A DNA stretch of 10,123 nt from Pseudomonadota bacterium (GTDB lineage: Bacteria > Pseudomonadota > Alphaproteobacteria > Rhizobiales > Devosiaceae): the NCBI GenBank assembly GCA_023390785.1, contig JAEWCE010000248.1:1-10123 (forward strand), written 5' to 3'. The translations under genes and the position numbers were made by a program. Of this stretch, positions 1 to 6,070 are shown piece by piece. Numbering within the stretch: position 1 is the stretch's first letter; each line of letters begins with the position of its first letter. Under the pieces are notes generated by a model that searched no databases, was not told the DNA's origin, and worked only from the letters and a program-made list of their open reading frames with translations.

Positions 1-109
1 TGGTCTCGCTCAATGCTGACTCGTGGTCTCGGGTTTTCGCGCTGGAAACTATTGTATTGGCTGGCAGTTCTCAATGCACAGAGAATGCGGCGAAAACGGC
101 AGCGGTGGC

Positions 110-138
110 TTGAGAACAAAATATGAACATTCTATATT
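110..138 (+). promoter_or_regulatory. Predicted sigma70-type promoter of ssb
   Basis: A -35 hexamer TTGAGA (110-115), a 17-base spacer and a -10 hexamer TATATT (133-138) lie about 100 bases before the ssb start codon. The spacing is ideal and both hexamers are close to consensus. The predicted start of transcription is near 145, giving an untranslated leader of about 90 bases. The SOS operator at 114-128 overlaps the end of the -35 element and most of the spacer, so a bound repressor would block RNA polymerase. The promoter is inferred from sequence only. Confidence 0.65.
114..128 (-). promoter_or_regulatory. LexA-binding SOS box, alphaproteobacterial type
   Basis: The + strand reads GAACAAAATATGAAC, a perfect GAAC-N7-GAAC. 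This is the complement of GTTC-N7-GTTC, the direct-repeat operator established for LexA in Alphaproteobacteria. It sits inside the predicted ssb promoter. In many members of this class uvrA lies divergently next to ssb and shares such a box. A leftward gene beyond position 1 would fit that picture, but it is not visible here. Confidence 0.85.
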
Positions 139-237
139 GATGTGCAAAGGTCCCGTGGGGGCTGAGAGGGCATCGGGCGGTCGGATACAGTGCCGGCCGC
201 ATTCCACGGAAGCGGCGTAAGAGCGAAAGGACGAGCT

Positions 238-711
238 ATGGCTGGCAGTGTGAACAAGGTGATTTTGGTCGGCAATCTGGGGGCCGATCCCGAGGTGCGG
301 ACGCTGCCGAGCGGCAACAAGGTGGTGAACCTGTCCGTGGCGACGTCCGACAGCTGGCGCGACAAGAACAGCGGCGAGCGCAAGGAAAAGACCGAGTGGC
401 ACCGGGTGGTGATCTTCTCGGAGGGGCTCGCCCGCGTGGCCGAGCAATATCTGCGCAAGGGCAGCAAGGTCTATCTCGAGGGCGCGCTGCAGACGCGCAA
501 ATGGCAGGACCAGTCGGGCCAGGACAAGTATTCGACCGAGGTGGTGCTGCAGGGGTTCAACTCGAACCTGACCATGCTCGACGGCCGCGGCGAGAACGCC
601 GGGGAGTCCGGGGGCTTCTCGAGCCCGCCCACCCGCTCGGAGGGCCGCCGTCCGTCCGCCAGCGCGCCGGCGTTCGAGTCCGGCGGCATGGACGACGACA
701 TTCCATTCTGA
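238..711 (+). CDS. ssb: Single-stranded DNA-binding protein
   Basis: The product coats single-stranded DNA during replication, recombination and repair and recruits partners through its C-terminal tip. It has 157 residues, a usual length for SSB. Residues 1 to about 110 form the OB fold, beginning MAGSVNKVILVGNLGADPE. Tryptophans in SWRD, EWHR and KWQD match the conserved DNA-stacking positions. A flexible Gly/Ser/Pro-rich linker follows, and the protein ends in the acidic tip MDDDIPF that binds partner proteins. The ATG at 238 is preferred because AAAGGA (226-231) lies six bases upstream and the protein then begins as SSBs normally do. An upstream in-frame GTG at 190 would add 16 residues unlike the family. 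The gene appears to be LexA-controlled and ends at the terminator at 731-755. Confidence 0.97.
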   Translation: MAGSVNKVILVGNLGADPEVRTLPSGNKVVNLSVATSDSWRDKNSGERKEKTEWHRVVIFSEGLARVAEQYLRKGSKVYLEGALQTRKWQDQSGQDKYSTEVVLQGFNSNLTMLDGRGENAGESGGFSSPPTRSEGRRPSASAPAFESGGMDDDIPF

Positions 712-730
712 GCCGGGCATTCGGCAACAA

Positions 731-755
731 AAAGGGCGGCCCGGAGCCGCCCTTT
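731..755. terminator. Bidirectional intrinsic terminator between ssb and the convergent gene
   Basis: A perfect 10-bp stem, AAAGGGCGGC (731-740) and GCCGCCCTTT (746-755), encloses a 5-base loop. On the + strand the stem ends in only three T's. On the minus strand the RNA ends in UUUUUG, which is a better tract. It lies between the stop codons of two convergent genes (711 and 777), so one hairpin can end both transcripts. Confidence 0.85.
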
Positions 756-776
756 GCATCCTATGGGTCCGAAGGC

Positions 777-1307
777 TCAGGCCTTGGTGAAGGGGATGTT
801 GGCGTCGACCTTGTCGCCGCTGTCGTTGAAGGTGGCGTGGAAATCGACCTTCAGCGAATTGCCGCCGGACAGGACGACCGTCGAGGCGATGGAGATGTCG
901 TTGCCCTCGCTGTCGTCGGCGCGCTGGTGCAGGTCGAACACGATCTGGTCGCCCTTGCGCTGGCCGATGGCGACGCCGCGGAAGCCGCCGATGCCGGAGT
1001 TCATCACGGCTTCGTAGCGCTTGTTGGCGTCGGAATAGGCGATGGTGCCAGTCACTGAGAGCTGGGCGCCCCCCAGCGAGCAGCGGCCGGTGTAGTTGAG
1101 CTTGCCGCCATTGCCCGAGCTCAGCGCCATCTTGCAGCTCACCGGCTGGGTCTGCGAGCCCGAAAGCTGGCCTTTGCCGTTCCACGTGCCGAGGTACTTC
1201 TCGAGCGCGCCGATCTCAGCCGGGCCGGCCAGAGCGGGCACGACTCCGGCGACCAGCATGGCGCCGCCGAGCACAGCCGCCCGCATAAGGGGTCCGAACA
1301 GGTTCAT
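777..1307 (-). CDS. Small secreted protein of unknown function
   Basis: I do not recognise this 176-residue protein as a named family. The ATG at 1307 is chosen because GGAGGAAC (complement of 1316-1323) lies eight bases upstream and the protein then starts with a clear signal peptide. That peptide is a hydrophobic run from about residue 7 to 24, with a likely cleavage after ALA at residue 27. The mature part of about 149 residues is rich in Gly, Ser, Thr and alternating hydrophobic residues, as in a beta-sheet protein. It opens with LGTWNGKG (39-46), reminiscent of the first strand of small beta-barrel (calycin-like) domains. Cys58 and Cys76 are the only cysteines and could form a disulfide in the periplasm. 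It is convergent with ssb, shares its terminator, and is divergent from gyrA. A longer in-frame start at 1385 lacks this ribosome site and would bury the signal peptide. Secretion is well supported; function is unknown. Confidence 0.8.
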   Translation of the reverse strand: MNLFGPLMRAAVLGGAMLVAGVVPALAGPAEIGALEKYLGTWNGKGQLSGSQTQPVSCKMALSSGNGGKLNYTGRCSLGGAQLSVTGTIAYSDANKRYEAVMNSGIGGFRGVAIGQRKGDQIVFDLHQRADDSEGNDISIASTVVLSGGNSLKVDFHATFNDSGDKVDANIPFTKA

Positions 1308-1695
1308 TTTCAAAAGTTCCTCCAAGGGTGAAGACTCGCCCCCCGGCGACAGAAGGGGTGTGGGATCGATGACTCCATCGCCCACAATGCGAGGCGAGCG
1401 TTACCACAAAAAGCGCGGTAAACAAGGCCGCTCACGGCGTTTCGTGCGGGTAGCAGGGGGTTTGCATGAATTCCGGGACGCCTGTTGCAGTAAGACCGCG
1501 AGGATGGGGCAGTATTACTTGCTTTTCTGTGACCAGGAGCGGCCCAGGGGCCTCGAAATCGGCCCATTCGCGCCCTATATGCGATAGCAGTGGATTGCAG
1601 GTTCCCAATTCCCGCCAGAGGCCCGCGGAAGTAGGCTTTGCGGGGGGAATCGCATAGACCCATCGACAGTTCGAACGACCCCGAAAAAGCACCCC
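1308..1695. other. Divergent intergenic region between the secreted-protein gene and gyrA
   Basis: These 388 bases should hold the promoters for both flanking genes, but neither is clear. For the leftward gene, TTGTTT (complement of 1420-1425) and TAACGC (complement of 1398-1403) are 16 bases apart, a weak match. For gyrA no convincing -35/-10 pair was found. CTATAT (1575-1580) is the best -10-like element but lacks a good partner. Short ORFs here have no ribosome sites or recognisable products. GANTC sites, the target of the alphaproteobacterial CcrM methylase, occur at 1371-1375 and 1646-1650. Confidence 0.5.
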
Positions 1696-4428
1696 TTGGC
1701 CGACACTCCAGACGACGACGGCGTCGCCCCGCCGCCCTCCGACATCGCCCCGATTTCGATCACCGACGAGATGCGCCGGTCGTATCTCGACTACGCGATG
1801 AGCGTGATCGTGAGCCGCGCGCTGCCGGACGTGCGCGACGGCATGAAGCCGGTGCACCGCCGCATCCTGTTTTCGATGCACGAGCAGAACTTCACCTGGA
1901 ACCGGCCGTACCACAAATCGGCGACCGTGGTGGGCGACGTCATCGGCAAGTATCACCCGCATGGCGACCAGGCGGTGTACATGTCGCTGGTGCGCATGGC
2001 GCAGGACTTCTCCATGCGCCAGCTACTGGTCGACGGACAGGGCAATTTCGGCTCGATCGACGGCGATATGCCGGCCGCCATGCGGTACACCGAAGTGCGC
2101 ATGGAGAAGATCACCGGCTCGCTGCTCGATGACCTCGAGAACGACACGGTCGATTTTCGCGAGAACTATGACGGCTCGCGCGAGGAACCGACAGTGCTGC
2201 CGGCACGGTTCCCGAACCTTTTGGTCAACGGCGGCGGCGGCATCGCCGTGGGCATGGCCACCAACATTCCGAGCCACAATCTGGGCGAGGTGATCGACGC
2301 GACGCTGGCAGTGCTGGCCAATCCCGACATCACCGTGCCGGAGCTAATGCAGCACCTGCCGGGCCCGGATTTCCCGACCGCCGGCGTAATCCTCGGCCGT
2401 GCCGGCATCCGGCAGGCCTATGAGACAGGCCGTGGCTCGATCCTCATCCGCGGCAAGTCCAACACCGAAGAGATGCGCGGCGGGCGCGAAGCGATCATCA
2501 TCACCGAGATTCCGTATCAGGTGAACAAGTCGCTGATGATCGAGAAGATGGCCGAGCTGGTGCGCGACAAGCGCATCGAGGGCATCTCGGACATCCGCGA
2601 CGAGTCCGACCGCCACGGCATCCGCGTGGTCATCGAATTGAAGCGCGATGCGGTGCCGGACGTGGTACTCAACCAGCTCTACCGCTTCACCCCCCTGCAA
2701 AGCTCATTCGGCTGCAATTTCGTCGCCCTCAACGGCGGCAAGCCGGAGCTGATGGGCATCCAGCGCATCCTCCGGGCGTTCGTCGAATTCCGCGAGGAGG
2801 TGGTCACCCGCCGCACCCGGTTCCTGCTGGGCAAGGCACGCGACCGTGCCCACGTGCTGGTCGGCCTCGCGGTAGCGGTGGCCAATATCGATGAAGTCAT
2901 CGCCGTCATTCGGCGTGCCGCCGATCCCACGGCTGCGCGCGAGGAACTGATGGCGCGCGACTGGCCCGCGAGCGACGTTGCGCCGCTGATGGCGCTGGTC
3001 GATGATCCGCGCCACAAGATCAGCGACAGCGGCACGTTCCGGCTGAGCGACGAGCAGGCGCGCGCCATCCTGGCGCTGACGCTCAGCCGCCTGACGGCGC
3101 TCGGCCGCGACGAGATCGGCGACGAGCTCAACGGGCTGGGCCAGGACATCGCCGAATATCTGTCGATCCTGCGGTCGCGCGAAAAGGTGCAAGGCATCGT
3201 CCGCGCCGAACTGCAGGCGATCAAGGACGAGTTCGCCACGCCGCGCCTGACGACTATCGACGAGGCGGCCGGCGATTTCGAGGACGAGGACCTGATCGCC
3301 CGCGAGGACATGGTGGTGACCGTCACGCATGGCGGCTACATCAAGCGCGTGCCGCTGAGCGCCTACCGGGCGCAAAAGCGCGGCGGCAAGGGCCGCTCGG
3401 GCATGGCGACGCGCGAGGAGGATTTCGTCACCCGACTGTTCGTGGCCAATACCCATACGCCGGTGCTGTTCTTCTCGTCGGCCGGGCAGGTCTACAAGCT
3501 CAAGGTCTGGCGCCTGCCGATCGCCGAGCCGCAGGGCCGGGGCCGGGCGCTGATCAACATGCTGCCGCTGGACGAGGGCGAGCGCATCACCTCGATCATG
3601 CCGCTGCCCGAGGACGAGGCGGACTGGCAGAAGCTCGACATCATGTTCGCGACCGTGCGCGGCAATGTGCGCCGCAACTCGCTTGCCGACTTTGTCGACA
3701 TCAACAAAAACGGCAAGATCGCCATGAAGCTCAGTGACGGCGATCATTTGGTCGACGTCGCAACCTGCTCGGCCAGCGACGACGTGCTGCTGACGACGGC
3801 GCTGGGGCAGGCCATCCGCTTCCGGGTCGAGGACGTTCGCGTATTCAAGGGCCGCGATTCCGACGGCGTGCGCGGCATCGCATTGGGCAAAGGCGACCGC
3901 GTCATCTCGATGGCGATCATCCACCATTTCGAGGCGGACTCGGCGGAACGCGGGGCGTATCTCAAGATGAGCCGGGCGGTCCGCGGCGAAGGCGAGAGCG
4001 AGGAGACGGCGTCGGACGACCTCGAGGAAGCCGCGGCGGGCGAGCTCAGCCAGGAGCGCTACGCCGCCATGAGCGCCGCCGAGCAGTTCATCCTCACCAT
4101 CTCCGAGAATGGTTACGGCAAGCGGACCTCGAGCCACGAATATCGGATCACCAATCGCGGCGGCAAAGGCATCGTGGCGATGGCGGTCAACGAGCGCAAC
4201 GGCGCGCTGGTGGCGTCCTTCCCGGTGGCCGACGAGGACCAGATCATGCTGATCACCGATGGCGGGCAGACCATCCGCCTGCCGGTGGGCGGCGACAAGC
4301 CGATCCGCATCGTCGGCCGCTCGTCGCAAGGGGTGACCGTGCTCAATACCGCCGACGACGAGAAGGTGGTGTCGGTGGAGCGGATCAGCGAGCCGGACGC
4401 GGAAGACGACGAACCGGCAGGCGAGTAG
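1696..4428 (+). CDS. gyrA: DNA gyrase subunit A
   Basis: GyrA is the breakage-rejoining subunit of gyrase. With GyrB it introduces negative supercoils in the nucleoid using ATP. The 910-residue product is of normal length. The catalytic tyrosine is Tyr131 in AAMRYTE (Tyr122 in E. coli). Residues 24-56 carry the conserved start of the winged-helix domain, ending in DVRDGMKPVHRR. The GyrA box QKRGGKG at 560-566 identifies gyrase rather than topoisomerase IV. The C-terminal beta-pinwheel carries a second box-like NRGGKG (820-825), an acidic insert (about 764-788) and an acidic tail. At the quinolone-sensitive positions the protein has Gln92 and Met96, where E. coli has Ser83 and Asp87. Translation begins at TTG 1696, giving MADTPDDDG. 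The Shine-Dalgarno sequence is poor, but the first in-frame ATG (residue 26) would cut into the conserved domain. Confidence 0.97.
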   Translation: MADTPDDDGVAPPPSDIAPISITDEMRRSYLDYAMSVIVSRALPDVRDGMKPVHRRILFSMHEQNFTWNRPYHKSATVVGDVIGKYHPHGDQAVYMSLVRMAQDFSMRQLLVDGQGNFGSIDGDMPAAMRYTEVRMEKITGSLLDDLENDTVDFRENYDGSREEPTVLPARFPNLLVNGGGGIAVGMATNIPSHNLGEVIDATLAVLANPDITVPELMQHLPGPDFPTAGVILGRAGIRQAYETGRGSILIRGKSNTEEMRGGREAIIITEIPYQVNKSLMIEKMAELVRDKRIEGISDIRDESDRHGIRVVIELKRDAVPDVVLNQLYRFTPLQSSFGCNFVALNGGKPELMGIQRILRAFVEFREEVVTRRTRFLLGKARDRAHVLVGLAVAVANIDEVIAVIRRAADPTAAREELMARDWPASDVAPLMALVDDPRHKISDSGTFRLSDEQARAILALTLSRLTALGRDEIGDELNGLGQDIAEYLSILRSREKVQGIVRAELQAIKDEFATPRLTTIDEAAGDFEDEDLIAREDMVVTVTHGGYIKRVPLSAYRAQKRGGKGRSGMATREEDFVTRLFVANTHTPVLFFSSAGQVYKLKVWRLPIAEPQGRGRALINMLPLDEGERITSIMPLPEDEADWQKLDIMFATVRGNVRRNSLADFVDINKNGKIAMKLSDGDHLVDVATCSASDDVLLTTALGQAIRFRVEDVRVFKGRDSDGVRGIALGKGDRVISMAIIHHFEADSAERGAYLKMSRAVRGEGESEETASDDLEEAAAGELSQERYAAMSAAEQFILTISENGYGKRTSSHEYRITNRGGKGIVAMAVNERNGALVASFPVADEDQIMLITDGGQTIRLPVGGDKPIRIVGRSSQGVTVLNTADDEKVVSVERISEPDAEDDEPAGE

Positions 4429-4486
4429 GTCGCACGCTCCCCGCGGAATTCGGCATATGGTCGCCTGAGCCGTGATTGCGTTGCGT

Positions 4487-4513
4487 CATGACTCCTGCCT
4501 TTATGGAGTCATG
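4487..4513. repeat. Perfect 9-bp inverted repeat over the lysE-type start codon
   Basis: CATGACTCC (4487-4495) and GGAGTCATG (4505-4513) are exact reverse complements separated by nine bases. The right arm contains the only SD-like GGAG (4505-4508) and the start ATG (4511-4513). No T tract follows, so it is not a normal terminator. It could be a protein operator or an RNA hairpin hiding the start codon. Each arm contains a GANTC site (4490-4494 and 4506-4510), the CcrM methylation target in many Alphaproteobacteria. A weak promoter, TTGCGT (4476-4481) plus 17 bases plus CTTTAT (4499-4504), would place the transcript start near 4511. Confidence 0.6.
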
Positions 4514-5131
4514 TTCTCGCTCGCGACGCTCATCCCGTACCTCGGTGCCTGCTTCGTGCTCGCCATCGTGCCAGGGCCGACGGTCACCGTCATCCTGGCC
4601 AATTCGCTGCGGTCCGGCACCCTTGCCGGGCTGTCGATCATCGCCGGCACGCAGCTCGGCCTCGTCACCATGATCCTGGTGGTCGGGCTCGGGCTCCAGG
4701 CGGTGATGGGCTTCATGGCTTTCGCCTTCGACTGGATCAAGCTCGCCGGCGCCGCCTATCTGGTCTGGCTCGGCTTCAACATGCTGATGAGCAAGGGCGA
4801 ACTCGGCACCGCGGCCACCGGGCCGGCGAAGTCGTACCGGCGGCTGATACTCGACGGCTTCATCGTCATCTGGTCGAACCCCAAGGCGCTGATCTTCCTC
4901 GGGGCGTTCCTGCCGCAATTCGTCAGCAGGGAAGGGGCGGCGCTGCCGCAGGTAGTGGTGCTCGGCCTCTTCTTCATGCTGATCGCCGGGGCGTCGGATT
5001 CAATGTACGCGGTCCTCGGCGGACGGGCGCGCGGCCTGCTGTCGGCGGCCCGCGTCAAGCTCCTCAGCCGGGTGTCGGGCGCGATCCTGATGGCGGGCGG
5101 CGTGTGGCTGGCGCTGGTCAAGAAGGCCTGA
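4511..5131 (+). CDS. LysE/RhtB family amino-acid exporter
   Basis: This is an inner-membrane exporter of the LysE/RhtB superfamily, which pumps out amino acids or related small molecules. The substrate cannot be read from the sequence. The 206-residue product has the usual length and about six hydrophobic segments. Family signatures are VPGP at the end of helix 1 (20-23), GAAYLVWLG (80-88), SNPKA (122-126) followed by FLPQFV, and a late Asp in the ASDSMY segment. The ATG at 4511 is preferred because the protein then starts MFSLATLIPY, typical of the family. In-frame GTG 4472 and TTG 4481 would add unlike residues with no better ribosome site. GGAG lies only two bases before this ATG, too close for normal initiation. 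The second lysE-type gene downstream is homologous, with the shared LIPY, GAAYLV and NPKA segments. Confidence 0.9.
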   Translation: MFSLATLIPYLGACFVLAIVPGPTVTVILANSLRSGTLAGLSIIAGTQLGLVTMILVVGLGLQAVMGFMAFAFDWIKLAGAAYLVWLGFNMLMSKGELGTAATGPAKSYRRLILDGFIVIWSNPKALIFLGAFLPQFVSREGAALPQVVVLGLFFMLIAGASDSMYAVLGGRARGLLSAARVKLLSRVSGAILMAGGVWLALVKKA

Positions 5132-5258
5132 AGAAAACCGTTGCCACCTTTCCCGGAAACGTTTTAGAGGCGATGTCCCGCCGCGCGAGTTCGTCGCCAT
5201 CCTCCACATTCCCGAGCTTTCCGTCCTGATCCCGTACACAATCGCGGCGTTCGTCGTC

Positions 5259-5825
5259 GTGGCCGTGCCGGGGATCACCGTGTCGACGGTGGTGAGCACG
5301 GCGCTCGCCCGGGGGCTGGTGGCCTCATACTGGTTCGAGCTGGGCGCGGCGCTGGGGCGGTTCTCGATGGTGCTGGTGGTTGCCGTGGCCCTGCAGGCGG
5401 TGACCGGGCTGGTTTCGACTCTGTTCGACATCATCAAGTATATCGGCGCGGCCTATCTGGTGTACCTGGGCATCGGCTACCTGACGTCGCGCGGCGGCAT
5501 CCGGCTCGACGCCCAGCAGGAGCAGCGCTCTGGGCGGCGGCAGGTGATGGCCGGGTTCCTGACGTTGTGGGGCAACCCCAAGGCGATGCTGTTCTTCGGC
5601 GCCTTCATCCCGCAATTCGTCGACCCCGATTACACGGCCTGGCCGCAGGTGCTGCTGCTCGGGCTGATCGAGATCGGGGCGGCGTTCATCACCGACAGCG
5701 GCTATATCGCGCTGTCGGTGGGAGCACGCAGCCTGATGACCGGCGGCGCGCTGGTCTGGGTCAACCGCGTTGCCGGCGTGATCCTGATCGGTGCCGCGGT
5801 GTGGCTGGCGACGCTGAGCAGGTAA
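5259..5825 (+). CDS. LysE/RhtB family exporter, N-terminus uncertain
   Basis: This is a second exporter of the LysE/RhtB superfamily. From the first conventional in-frame start (GTG 5259) it has 188 residues and begins MAVPGITVST, which removes most of helix 1. The reading frame stays open upstream and encodes the missing part, IPELSVLIPYTIAAFVVV, in line with MFSLATLIPY of its neighbour. It has no in-frame ATG, GTG or TTG there; only CTG 5226 and ATT 5208 are candidates. An ATG at 5173 lies in another frame, and one extra C in the CCC run at 5177-5179 would join it to this frame as MSPPREFVAI. Other signatures are intact: GAAYLVYLG, NPKA and FIPQFV. PGP is changed to PGI. It may use a rare start codon, be a young pseudogene, or reflect a base-calling error. 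Family assignment is firm; the 5' end is not. Confidence 0.8.
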   Translation: MAVPGITVSTVVSTALARGLVASYWFELGAALGRFSMVLVVAVALQAVTGLVSTLFDIIKYIGAAYLVYLGIGYLTSRGGIRLDAQQEQRSGRRQVMAGFLTLWGNPKAMLFFGAFIPQFVDPDYTAWPQVLLLGLIEIGAAFITDSGYIALSVGARSLMTGGALVWVNRVAGVILIGAAVWLATLSR

Positions 5826-5838
5826 GGCGGCCGCACGC

Positions 5839-6006
5839 CTGGCCAACCTGCCGCGAGAGCGTCCGTTTGGCCAACCGCTGGTTTTGTCTGCGCTCTGGCC
5901 AATCGGCCGCGAGGGCGTCCGCTCGGCCAACCGCTGGTTTTGTTTGCGCTCTGGCCAACCGGCCGCGAGAGCGTCCGTTTGGCCAACCGCTGGTGGTCTT
6001 GCTTGC
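5839..6006. repeat. Three 56-bp direct tandem repeats
   Basis: Units start at 5839, 5895 and 5951, exactly 56 bp apart. Units 1 and 2 differ at about six positions. Unit 3 matches until about its 44th base (near 5994) and then diverges. Each unit begins CTGGCCAACC or a close variant and contains a second TTGGCCAACC-like block 28 bases in (CTCGGCCAACC in unit 2), so it looks built from two half-units. Small palindromes occur: TTGGCCAA, AACC-GCT-GGTT, and AGAGCG (5856-5861) opposite CGCTCT (5891-5896). The period is not a multiple of three, so this is unlikely to be coding. It lies between the lysE-type gene and coaD with no transposase gene. Confidence 0.9.
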
Positions 6007-6032
6007 CTTGGCGACGGGGGCGTGACAGAACC

Positions 6033-6051
6033 CCCGCGCACACCGCGCGGG
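6033..6051 (+). promoter_or_regulatory. GC-rich hairpin in the coaD leader
   Basis: CCCGCGC (6033-6039) and GCGCGGG (6045-6051) form a 7-bp stem with a 5-base loop, ending just before the coaD ribosome site GGGGAGGG (6056-6063). CCCCC at 6031-6035 could instead pair with GGGGG at 6016-6020, so two exclusive folds are possible. No T tract follows. It may be a weak terminator for the upstream exporter gene, an mRNA stabiliser, or chance in GC-rich DNA. Confidence 0.35.
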
Positions 6052-6070
6052 CATTGGGGAGGGCGGCGAT

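Noticed and set aside
49..1185. Long minus-strand ORF of 378 codons across ssb and its neighbour
   Set aside because: It is an antisense shadow of ssb and of the secreted-protein gene: Arg/His-rich, no family features, and it crosses a terminator.
1545..1556. GGCCC-AG-GGGCC inverted repeat upstream of gyrA
   Set aside because: The two-base loop is too small for a stable hairpin and there is no T tract; it is likely chance in GC-rich DNA.
1466..1657. 63-codon ORF in the gyrA upstream region
   Set aside because: It has no ribosome site, no recognisable product and a composition like noncoding DNA, and it ends just before gyrA.
2704..4329. Minus-strand ORF of 541 codons inside gyrA
   Set aside because: It is the complement of a GC-rich coding sequence. 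The composition is Arg/Asp/His-heavy and repetitive with no recognisable domain, and gyrA is certain on the other strand.
5132..5172. Possible terminator or promoter between the two exporter genes
   Set aside because: AACCGTT and AAACGTTT are separate small palindromes that do not form a good stem, and the -10 candidate TTAGAG is a poor match.
5839..6006. CRISPR array
   Set aside because: The units are contiguous with no variable spacers, there are only three of them, and no cas gene is present.
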